DNA of 11,232 nt from Cochliopodium minus. Its lineage: Eukaryota > Discosea > Himatismenida > Cochliopodiidae. The position numbers and the translations under genes were made by a program. Of this stretch, positions 1-9,279 are shown piece by piece; position 1 is the first letter of the stretch; each line of letters begins with the position of its first letter. Below the pieces are notes generated by a model. That model was given only the letters and a program-made list of their open reading frames with translations. It was not told where the DNA came from and searched no databases. The stretch spans positions 1-11,232 of the forward strand of contig JAMYWO010000640.1 in NCBI GenBank assembly GCA_024220525.1. Reading direction: 5' to 3'.

Positions 1-930
1 TTTTAATTTTTAATTTTTTTAATTTTTTTACCATCAATTTCTCCAAGGTGAGGATAAAACCTAACTCGCCTAACATCATCTGAATTTGTTTGATGGCCCT
101 CCACACTCATCCTCTAAGCTATCATCCATCACATCATAGAGCTTCTCAATTGTTTCCTTATATTTTTTATTTTTATTTTATTGAATTTATTTTATTTTTA
201 AAATTTTTATTTTTTTTATTTTTATTTTTTTTTGAAAAATTTTTTATTTTTAAATTTTAAATTTTTTATATTTCTTTTTATATTTTTATATTTTTATTTA
301 ACAGTTCAATTTAATTTATATTTATTACTTATCCAATTTATTTTTTTTTATTTATTTTAATTTTTTTATTTATTTTTTTAATTTATTTAATTTTATTTAC
401 CTGCACTTTCCATCTCTTTTTCTATTTCTTGAAATTGTTCAGGCTCTTCGTTGTCAGGCAGGAAAACTCTCTTGAACTGAGGTATCAAAATTTTGAGAGT
501 GTACTGCGTCTGTAACTTTCTCCTCGCTATTTAAATCCCGGTAAATCAAAATAAAAAAATTCAAATAAATAAAACAATCAAAAAAATGAAATCAAAAACA
601 AAGGATGTATAATAAAATTAAAATTGTTTATTAAAATCTTATTAATTTAAAATAAATATTTTTAAAAATGAAAATGAAAATTAATAAAAATTTAATCAAA
701 ATTAAAAAAAATAAGAAATAGTAAAATAATAAAATTTGAAACAAAATATAAAAATTATAAAAATGAAAATAAATAAAATATAAAAATAAATAATGAAAAA
801 ATAAAATCTGAAATAAACAAAAAATTTGTAAAAAAAGCAAAAAAAAAGTAAAAAAAAAAAAGGAAAATGGATTTAACCATTTGTGACAAGAACAGACTTA
901 TGTTGAGAGGCCAACTTGGCATTGGTAACC
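1..930. repeat. Left copy of a ~0.95 kb terminal direct repeat
   Basis: This stretch matches about 10271-11232 in the same orientation. The offset grows from about 10273 at the first splice site (32 versus 10305) to 10302 at the right edge (930 versus 11232), so this copy is shorter by about 29 bases, mostly in A/T runs. Bases 878-930 are identical to 11180-11232. The repeat covers two exons of the VPS9 gene, their introns and the start of a third exon. In this copy the two complete exons carry indels that break the frame, and 531-546 is scrambled relative to the right copy, so it is the poorer of the two sequences. Confidence 0.95.
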
Positions 931-3555
931 AACAAAGTGCCTTCCTTCAAATCCTTGGAATACAAAAAATCGTCGTTTCGGTTTGCGTTGACGAGTTTTT
1001 GGCTGGAACTGAGGTCGAAAGAAGGGAAGAAGGTGCGGCGGATGAATTCTTGTTGGGGTATGGTCGCCTCGCTGTTCACTTTTAGCACTCGGAACACTGC
1101 TTTGTCTTTAGGGTTGTTTGTTTCGACGAGGAAGGTGCAGTATGGCCTTTTTGTTGTGGATATTGAGAACGAGTTTTTGAGAGATTCAAGAAACCTTAAT
1201 TTTAATCAAATCAAAAATTGTTTAATCAATTTAAATAAAAATCAAAAAATTATGATGAAAAAAAATTTGAATATAAAACTGTTTAAAAAATGAATTCAAA
1301 AAATTGTTTTAAAAATTATTTAAAAAAATAAATTTATAAATTCACAAAAGATTGTTTTTTAAAAAAAAATTCAAATTGATTAAAAATCAAAAAATTAAAA
1401 ATAAAATAAAAAATCTTCCAAAAAATCAAAAATAAAAAGAATAAAAATAGTTTGTAAAAATGACATAAAAAAATTTTAAACTAAATTCCTTAAATTTTTA
1501 CCATTTTTCGTTGATGTATAATTGATAGCCACTCAAAATAAGGTGTTTTTCGGACACTTCCAAAAATTTGGAATCTAAGGCAAACTTTTTCCATGAGACT
1601 CTCTCAGGGACAATGAAACTTTTCCCTTTTAAAAAAATGATTTTTAAAATGAAAAATAATTAATAAATATTTCAAAAAAAATTCTTCCAAAAAAGTGAAA
1701 AATAAAAAATAAAAAAATGTTTTTAAAAATAAAAAAAAATAGTACCAATTACATTTGTTTGTTTTGAAGTTGATTTGTACAAAGTTTTCGAATCTTTGGT
1801 TTGAATTTTCTCGGGGGTGAGTTCCAGAATGAAATTGACAGCGAGCTCCAAGCAAGTGAAGTAGTAGCCCAGCTCTGTTTGAAGAGTGTCTTGCTTGGTG
1901 AAGGTGGTGAGGAAGTTCACCCATGTTTTGAGATTAGGTACGTTTGCCTTTAAAACAACATAGATCCAAATATCAATAAACTCATCTCCGCCTTTTAAAA
2001 ATATAATAAAAAAAATAAAAAAAAAATAAAAAAAAATAAAAAAAATTTAAAAAATTAAAAAAATTTAAAATCAAAAAAATTTTGATTTTTTGAGTTTAAC
2101 CCAAAAAAAATAAAAATCTAAAAAAGTTTTTTTAAAAAAAAATCTCTCCAAAATTATTTTACCAATAGTGTTTTCTGGATTTATCTCTTCGGCTCTTTTA
2201 AAAACCGCCTTCGCACTGCTCAAAATGGTGTACAGCTTCTTTGTAGGTGTAAAAGAAAAGTCCACCTCCTTCATTTCCTCTTTACAAAAAAAAAATGAAC
2301 AAATTTTTTTAAAATATTTAAACAAAAAAATAATGAAAAAATCTAAAAAAAATAAAAAATAAAATACCAATAGCTTCTTTCCATGGTATCAAATCGTTAC
2401 AAATCAACGATTCACCTATTTTCAAATCATATTGTGTCAAGTTGGCGTACTTTATACATTGCTCAGTGAATAATCCATCATATCCCGGCTGGGCAACTCT
2501 TTCTATGCAGATATGGAAGATTTGGGGGAACAGGTAGTTTTCTATGACTGATTCTATTTGGTCTTCATTGAACTGTTGCATTTCTTTTCTTTCGAATATT
2601 TTCTTTTTTATTTCCTCGATTATAAACCTTTTAAAACAATAGAAAATTTTCAATAAATAAATCGGGTGAAATAAAAAATGGAATATTAAAAAAATTAAAT
2701 CAAAAAAGTTTCATTTAAAAAAATTTTTAAAATAATTACCAAGGAGAAGGCAAAGTTTCTTTATTTTTACATCAAATCAATTTAAAAAAAAGAAAAAAAA
2801 GAAAAAAAAAATTGAGTTACCTGTTGGAGGAGTGCTGTAATAACTCTCTACAAACTGGCAAAGCATTTGAGATTCTTCGTTGAGAGGGTCTTTGAGACAC
2901 TGCTCTAGCAAGACGTAATTCTCTATTTTCTTTCTTAGGGTGTTCGTCAACTCTCCTACCTTCGAAGTTCCCACGTTCCCATTTTCTATTAGTTTCTCGT
3001 CGGATTCTACAATCAAAAACAATCAAAAAATAAAAATGAAATAAAATAAATTATATTAAGTAAAAAAAATTTGACAAATCAAAATTTTAGACCTAACAAA
3101 AATAATAACTGGTTGTAAAACAAATAAATAATTTTATCAAGATAATAATATTGAAACAATCAAACTACTCGTTTGAATATTCTCCTTTTGAAAAAAATTA
3201 AATTTTTGATTAATTAATTATCCCTTAACTTTAATCCTTTTAAATGTTGACTTGAGTTTATTTAATAAAATTGTAAAAATAAATCAATTTTATCTTTACA
3301 TGTGATTTAAATTCTTAATGATATTCATGTGCATTAAAAAAGGAAAAGAAAGTTTTTTTTTTTACTCTTTTCGATATTATTTATTTCCCTCGAAATTTCC
3401 CAAGCTTCTGCTCTCAATTCCAACATCTCTTTATTGGGATACACGATTGTTCTCAAAAACTCTTCGATAGGTTTGATAGGGCTCATCATCTCGGGCTGTT
3501 GGATGTTCCTATGAAGAAAATATAAAATAACAAGATGGTTGAATTGATTCATCAA
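1..3555 (-). CDS. VPS9-domain protein (probable Rab5-type GEF), 5' and central exons
   Basis: Exons on the minus strand, in reading order: 3555-3366, 3006-2821, 2758-2740 (19 nt), 2627-2368, 2279-2163, 1991-1746, 1625-1502, 1194-878, then indel-damaged copies of the next two (about 538-401 and 156-32). All junctions are GT..AG and phases agree. Exons at 2627-1746 form a VPS9 domain: a helical region, a TP-x-KKL segment, GGDEF followed by an IYVVLKAN stretch, and ELGYYFT about 40 residues later. The Asp of GGDEF and the Tyr of GYYFT correspond to the catalytic Asp and Tyr of Rabex-5/Vps9 proteins, which load GTP on Rab5 at endosomes. The Pro usually found after that Asp is replaced by Asp. After the domain comes a GYQLYINEKW segment. 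The start is uncertain: 3555 gives the longest frame, but an acceptor-like TTCTTCATAG precedes the first convincing residues, and an internal Met is also possible. The gene continues in 9280-11232. Confidence 0.82.
541..877 (-). other. Intron of the VPS9 gene, also present at 10826-11179
   Basis: This low-complexity A-rich stretch (plus strand) lies between the exon ending at 878 and the next one. The donor on the minus strand is GTTAAA, less usual than the GTAAAA seen at most other sites here. Phase agrees with the acceptor at 10826-10827 in the right copy. Apparent short ORFs across it are without coding character. Confidence 0.7.
2740..2758 (-). other. 19-nt micro-exon of the VPS9 gene
   Basis: Between the exons ending at 2821 (phase 1) and starting at 2627 (phase 2), 19 bases are flanked on the minus strand by an AAAG acceptor and a GTAATT donor. 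Including them (6 residues, ETLPSPW across the junctions) restores the frame. Without them, phase 1 would meet phase 2. Confidence 0.6.
3007..3365 (-). other. Intron 1 of the VPS9 gene
   Basis: This gap of 359 bases runs from a GTAAAA donor to a GATTGTAG acceptor on the minus strand, phase 1. The half next to exon 2 is A-run-rich, while 3100-3340 is ordinary mixed AT sequence. No gene is visible inside. Confidence 0.6.
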
Positions 3556-3708
3556 GAAAGATGTGCATTTTATATTATTTTTTAAGCCTTATATTTGAAA
3601 TATTCTGAAATTATGATAATTTAAAAGGAATGATCCTTTGATTAATTGGAAATCAAAATTAATTTGATAGATCCATCCTTAAATATCGTTTATTTTTAAA
3701 AAAATTTT

Positions 3709-4111
3709 TTACATCATATTTTTGAGATTGAATGAATATTTCATCAACAATGAGAATTTTACTGATTCCACCAATATTCTAAGATCCAATTCTTTTATTC
3801 TTTTATTCAATAAATCCAGGCTACTTGTTTTTTGTTGGGCAAGATAAAGTTTATCATCGAGATTTTCTCTTTCCTCTCTCATGGAATCCAATATTACGAG
3901 TTGATTGGTAATGATACTGAATGTATTTTTAAAAATATAGTTCATAAATTGATATTCTTGTCAATTAATTTCAATGCATCTTTATATGATGATTATGAAG
4001 ATAAATATACCCTTCTATTGTCTTTTCTATTTTCCCCAAATCATCCACTTTTTGTATCAAATTATATATCCCAGATTTTTGGGGTTTGAAACTTATTCTT
4101 CTGTATGACAT
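3709..4111 (-). CDS. Small coiled-coil protein, unrecognised (102 aa)
   Basis: Two exons on the minus strand, 4111-4011 and 3916-3709, with a 94-base intron (GTATAT...TTCAG) joined in phase 2. The product starts MSYRRISFKPQKSG and is 102 residues long. Residues from about 15 to 85 are rich in Leu, Ile, Glu, Lys and Asp with heptad-like spacing (QLVILDSMREERENLDDK, then LLNKRIKELDLRI), so a helical coiled coil is likely. No signal peptide or membrane segment is visible. An in-frame Met lies upstream at 4195, but the stretch between is AT-rich and less protein-like, so I chose 4111. The unspliced alternative stops soon after the donor. It lies in tandem with the SAP gene upstream and 153 bases before the VPS9 gene. 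It could be a small subunit of a trafficking or cytoskeletal complex, but nothing in the sequence identifies which. Confidence 0.6.
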
Positions 4112-4578
4112 TTTAAGAATTATAAAGTATTTTGAATCCTTGAATGTTGATTTATATTTTGTATTTGGTGAAGGATGCAAATGAATCAATCTCAATTTTA
4201 ATTTTATTTAAATAAAAAAAGATGACAAAAACAAACAGGAGAAGGATTCATTTTGGAATGTTTAAATTTTGAAATATATATTGTAAAGTGGAAGGAAATA
4301 TTTTATTATTTGATTTTAAATATTTTGAATCAAATTATAACGAAACAATAATTACATTGGTATGCATAATTTATGTTGATTGTAGATTATTATTTTATAA
4401 ATATTTTTAATTGGATTGATATTATGTGGAGAAAAACTTTAATATCAAACAAATAAAAGAGAAATATTTTATAAATTTTTTTTATTTGGTTTTTGGAAGA
4501 ATTTTTTTTGTTTTTATAAAAACACTGTTTGACAAGAATATGTATAATGGGGTTTGTGGTTTATATAGGATTGGAGAA
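4112..4578. other. Intergenic region without a visible gene
   Basis: This AT-rich spacer lies between the stop of the SAP gene and the coiled-coil gene. I see no open frame of note, RNA gene or repeat. It should contain the 3' processing site of the SAP transcript and the promoter of the coiled-coil gene. Confidence 0.5.
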
Positions 4579-5091
4579 TTAATTGGAGGCATTGGATAAT
4601 ACTCTTTGTAAAAGCTCCTCTTTCTTTCCCTTGGTTTCAAGACCTTTCTTCTTAGCATAGCTCTTCAATTGGGCGAAAGTGAGCTTCTTGATTCTCCTTT
4701 CATCCAATACCTTTCCTTTACCATTAGATTCACCACTATCACCTTCATCATAAGAAGATCCCTCAGAGAATTCAGATTCATAAGATTCCTTATCTTCCTC
4801 TTCGAGAACTTGTTGTGCCAATTGCTCTAATTCAGTTTCCTCAGCTGCTTCTTTCAATCTATCTACCAATACACTTTTCTTTCCCTTATCATCTAAACCC
4901 TTCTTGGATAACATTTCCTTAAGTAATTTTACTGTCAAATTGTTCAAATCAAATTTTATCACTTGATCTATCTTTCTCTTCTTATCCTCAACTGGTTGTT
5001 CTTCTTCTTTTTTTTCTTCATTATTATTATCTGTTGTATTTACTTGTTCCTCATTATTTTCTGTAATATTTTCTTGTTTAGTTTCTTCCAT
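4579..5091 (-). CDS. Acidic protein with two SAP motifs
   Basis: This single-exon gene encodes 170 residues. Residues 1-40 are Glu/Asn/Lys-rich and end in a basic DKKRKI patch that could act as a nuclear localisation signal. Residues about 47-85 form a SAP motif (DLNNLTVKLLKEMLSKKGL, then KGKKSVLVDRL). Residues 86-126 are an acidic, Ser/Gly/Glu-rich linker. Residues about 134-168 form a second SAP motif (KKLTFAQLKSYAKKKGLETK, then KKEELLQRVL). SAP motifs are helix-extended-loop-helix modules that usually bind AT-rich DNA or take part in RNA metabolism and chromatin. No other domain is present, so the function is likely architectural or as an adaptor, probably nuclear. The start is the first Met of an open frame and sits just below a T-rich (A-rich on the sense strand) leader at 5119-5140. 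The gene has cleaner composition than the flanking DNA and no frame damage. Confidence 0.88.
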   Translation of the reverse strand: MEETKQENITENNEEQVNTTDNNNEEKKEEEQPVEDKKRKIDQVIKFDLNNLTVKLLKEMLSKKGLDDKGKKSVLVDRLKEAAEETELEQLAQQVLEEEDKESYESEFSEGSSYDEGDSGESNGKGKVLDERRIKKLTFAQLKSYAKKKGLETKGKKEELLQRVLSNASN

Positions 5092-5476
5092 TTTTTGTGC
5101 AAATTATCCTCTTCAAATTTTTTTTTTTTTATTTTTAATAATTTTTATAATTTATAACGATCATTCCTAAATATTTAAATAAAAAAATAACTGACAAAAA
5201 TATTTTGATTTTGGCACTTACAAATTCATATATTACACTAAATTACTCTTTAATGTTCCTATATTGAAATATAGTAAAATATTAATTTTTTTCCAAAAAT
5301 TAAATTATTATATATTACAGATATTTCTCAATTACATACAATGGTGACCTCAAATTGTCCATTTTGGAGAATTTTTTTCTTTCTTCACATTATTAAATAT
5401 TAAAAAAAAAAGATGAACATAAAAACAAATCATAAGATAATACAACCAATAACATTTTAATAAATGGAATTACAGA
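5092..5476. other. Intergenic region between TGS1 and the SAP gene
   Basis: This 385-base AT-rich spacer separates two genes on the same strand. It should hold the TGS1 polyadenylation site and the SAP-gene promoter. A run of A on the sense strand at about 5119-5140 lies just upstream of the SAP start, as is common before starts in very AT-rich protists. I see no RNA gene or ORF of interest. Confidence 0.5.
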
Positions 5477-6649
<1,173 letters not shown>

Positions 6650-6803
6650 TCATATATCAAAGGATGTTCAAAAATATTGCCAACCTTTTTTTCTTTATTT
6701 TTCAATATTTAAGAATTAAAGAGAAATAATCTAAAGATTTTTGATTGTTTTGAAATATATAGGTATATACTTCTCATTTGCTAAAAGAAAGAAAGAAAAA
6801 AAA
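6650..6803. promoter_or_regulatory. Shared divergent promoter region of TGS1 and ETFA
   Basis: Only 154 bases separate the start codons of two head-to-head genes. The region is A/T-rich, with an A-rich stretch immediately before the ETFA start (about 6784-6803). No specific factor site can be assigned by eye. The arrangement implies that both 5' leaders are short and that the genes may share regulatory DNA. Confidence 0.55.
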
Positions 6804-9112
6804 ATGAAAAAGAATTTGTTTAATAAATTTACAAAGAATTTGCTTAACAGCAAGAAGAATATCAATTTCTTCATCCCAAAATATAACAATTGGAATAGAT
6901 TTTACAGCACTGGAGGACAATCTGTTTTGATTGTCTCTGAGCATAATAATAAGGATCTCATTTCTGGAACCTTGAATACCATCACTGCTGCTACCAAAAT
7001 TTCTAATGATGTTACTTTATTGATTGCAGGGCATAATGCAGAATCTGTTGTTACACAAGCCAAAAAATTAAAAGGTAATTTTAAAAACAAAAATATAATA
7101 TGCAATGGGATCCATTATATTCCAAATTATACAACATAAATTGAAATATTTTTTAAAAAAAGCTTTTCAATGAATAATATTTCTTTCTTTTTACAAATTA
7201 CCAATTGCTATCTATTTGTAATCTATTTATAATTTTAATTGTTGAACTCATTTGCCTTTAAATAAATTTATTTTCATTCAAATGATCAATTTGCTTTCAA
7301 TAACAAATAGTATAATGTGTTTGATCGTTTCAAAGAAATGTTGTATTGAATGAATATTATAATATTGTAAATCGATCAATTAATCTTGTATTAAAGGATC
7401 ATATGAAATTGAACTAAAGAGATGATCAATATAAAACTTTTTTGATTATATAATCAACATTAAGACAAATCCTCAAAGTTTTTTGAAAAGTCATAATCTA
7501 TTTATTCTCTTCATTTAATTTCACAATCCCAAAAGAATCTGATCAAAATTTTTTAAAAGTTTGAAAGTTTTCCCAATCAAAATTTTTCAATCAATCAAAG
7601 TTTTAATCAATCACTTTTTCCAATCAAATCAAAAAAACCCAATTAATTAAACAACTTTGTTTTATGAACAATTTTTTTTTTTTCACTGTAGGAGTATCCA
7701 AAGTGATCTACTGTAACGACAACGTCCACCAAAACAGCGCAGCAGAAAACTTAAGCAAATTAGTCGTAGAAGTGCAAAAGAAGAACAACTACAGCCACAT
7801 CTTCGCGCCTGCCTCCTCCTTCGGGAAGAACGTGTTACCTAGAGTTGCCGGTTTGTTGGATGTTGGTGCCATCACTGACATTTTGAAGATCGATGGTGTT
7901 GATACCTTCAAACGTCCTATTTATGCTGGTAATGCCATCCAAACCGTAAAGTCTCTCGACAACATCAAGGTTATTTTTTATTTTTATATTTCCTATTTTT
8001 ATTTTTTTTATTTTTTTTATTTATTATTTTTTATTTTTTATTTTTTTTCTATTTTTTATTTTTTATTTTTTATTTTTTATTTTTTATTTTTTATTTTTTA
8101 TTTTTTATTTTTTATTTTATTTTTCCATTTTTTTATTTTTTCATTTTTTTGTAGATTGTTTCTATTAGAACAACTGCTTTCGAAAAAACCACCCCAGGAG
8201 ACTCTGAGGCACCTGTAGAAAACTTCACCCAAACCGACAAGGATGACCGCATCAAATACGTTGGTTCACAATTAACTAAAGTAATTTTTTAAAATTTATT
8301 ATTTATTTTTTGTTATTTATTCATTTTATTTTTTTATTTTTATTTTTTAATTAATCATCTATTTTTTATTTCGTATTTGTTATTTTTTTTATTTTTATTT
8401 TTATTTTTATTTTTATTTTTATTTTTTATTTTTTATTTTTTATTTTTTATTTTATTTTTTATTTTTATTTTTTATTTTATTTTTTTATTTTTTATTTTTT
8501 ATTTTTTATTTTTATTTATTTATTTTATTAGTCCGAAAGACCAGATTTAAACATCCAACATTGTTGTCTCTGGTGGAAGAGGTTGAAGAGTGGAGAAAAC
8601 TTTGAATTGGTGTATCAACTTTTGCTCAAAATTGAATGCTGCTGTCGGTAAAAAAAATAAAATTTTTCAACTAAATTTAATCAAATTTTTGATTTTTTTA
8701 TTTTTATTTTTATTATTTTTTTAATTTTTAAATTTTCAATATTTATTTTTTTCTAGGGTGCTTCCCGTGCTGCAGTAGATGCAGGTTTTGTTCCTAACGA
8801 CATGCAACCGGCCAAACAGGAAAATTGTTGCCCACAACTCTACACGCTGGGGTATCAGTGGTGCCATCCAATCTTGCAGGTGAAAATTATTTTTTATTTT
8901 TTTATTTTAAATTATTTTTATTTTATTTTAATTGTAGGTATGAAGGGACAGTAAAGTTATTGTTGTTATTAACAAAGATCCCGAAGCTCCTATCTTCCAA
9001 GTTTCAGATTATGGTTTGGTTTGATCTTTTCAAGTCCGTCCCTGAACTCACCCAAAATAAACTAAAAAAAATTAAAAATTTTTTTCAAAATCTAAAAAAA
9101 AATTTTTTATAA
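6804..9112 (+). CDS. ETFA: Electron transfer flavoprotein alpha subunit, mitochondrial
   Basis: Six exons: 6804-7074, 7692-7969, 8155-8280, 8532-8647, 8757-8879 and 8938 to about 9112. The alpha subunit pairs with ETF-beta, carries FAD, and passes electrons from acyl-CoA and other dehydrogenases to ETF-ubiquinone oxidoreductase. Residues 1-34 form a basic, Asn/Lys-rich presequence ending in RFYS, which fits an R-3 matrix-protease site. Exons 1-3 are clean: the ETF N-domain with VLIVSEHNN, LLIAGHNAESV, FGKNVLPRVAGLLDVGAITDI and YAGNAIQTVKS. Exons 4-6 carry the FAD-domain motifs SGGRG, LKSGENFELVYQL, GASRAAVDAGFVPNDMQ, KIVAP, INKDPEAPIFQVSDYGLV and DLFKSVPELTQ, but these fall in different frames, so several one-base indels are needed. 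Residue conservation between the breaks argues for sequence errors over decay. The exact stop is uncertain for the same reason; TAA at 9110 ends the last open frame. The gene is convergent with the VPS9 gene. Confidence 0.92.
7075..7691 (+). other. Long first intron of ETFA
   Basis: The intron runs from a GTAATT donor to a CACTGTAG acceptor, phase 1, and is 617 bases long against about 60-250 for the gene's other introns. Most of it is ordinary mixed AT-rich sequence with repeated CAATCA-like words near 7575-7640. It lacks the T-run composition of introns 2-5. I see no ORF or RNA gene in it. Confidence 0.75.
8051..8119 (+). repeat. ATTTTTT tandem heptamer in ETFA intron 2
   Basis: About ten near-perfect 7-base units (one A followed by six T) lie inside the intron 7970-8154. 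Confidence 0.85.
8385..8517 (+). repeat. ATTTTT / ATTTTTT tandem array in ETFA intron 3
   Basis: Six-base units (ATTTTT) come first and pass into seven-base units (ATTTTTT), with some irregular copies, inside the intron 8281-8531. Confidence 0.8.
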
Positions 9113-9279
9113 TAAATTTAACTTTAACACAAAATTTTTTGTGATTAGCAATACCAATAAATAAAAAAAAAGAGAGAATAATAAAAAGAAATTTTTGTCA
9201 ATAAGGCTGGTCACATTTCTTCTACTTCAATGATAGAAATTAAGTTGTATTTTTGTTGTGATCATCAGCAGGCAAAACA
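9113..9279. other. Convergent 3' intergenic region of ETFA and the VPS9 gene
   Basis: This 167-base gap separates the two stop codons. An AATAAATAAA stretch at 9157-9166 on the plus strand is a plausible polyadenylation signal for ETFA. No matching hexamer is evident on the minus strand for the VPS9 gene. Confidence 0.45.

Noticed and set aside
631-840. Minus-strand ORF of 69 residues made of Phe, Ile, Leu and Tyr
   Set aside because: It lies in a low-complexity A/T-rich intron, and its composition follows from T runs, not from a membrane protein.
867-1293. Plus-strand ORFs opposite the VPS9 exon
   Set aside because: They are shadows of the spliced minus-strand exon 1194-878, which has consistent splice sites and phases.
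7570-7645. CAATCA-like words as a possible repeat or CRISPR-like array
   Set aside because: The words are irregularly spaced, without equal spacers or conserved repeat length, and lie inside an intron.
7664-7691. Alternative ETFA start at 7664
   Set aside because: The residues before 7692 are intron and acceptor sequence. Exon 1 at 6804 supplies the presequence and N-domain in matching phase.
8532-9112. ETFA as a pseudogene
   Set aside because: Conserved motifs continue in order through every break, splice sites are kept, and nearby unrelated exons show the same error type, so sequence error is more likely.
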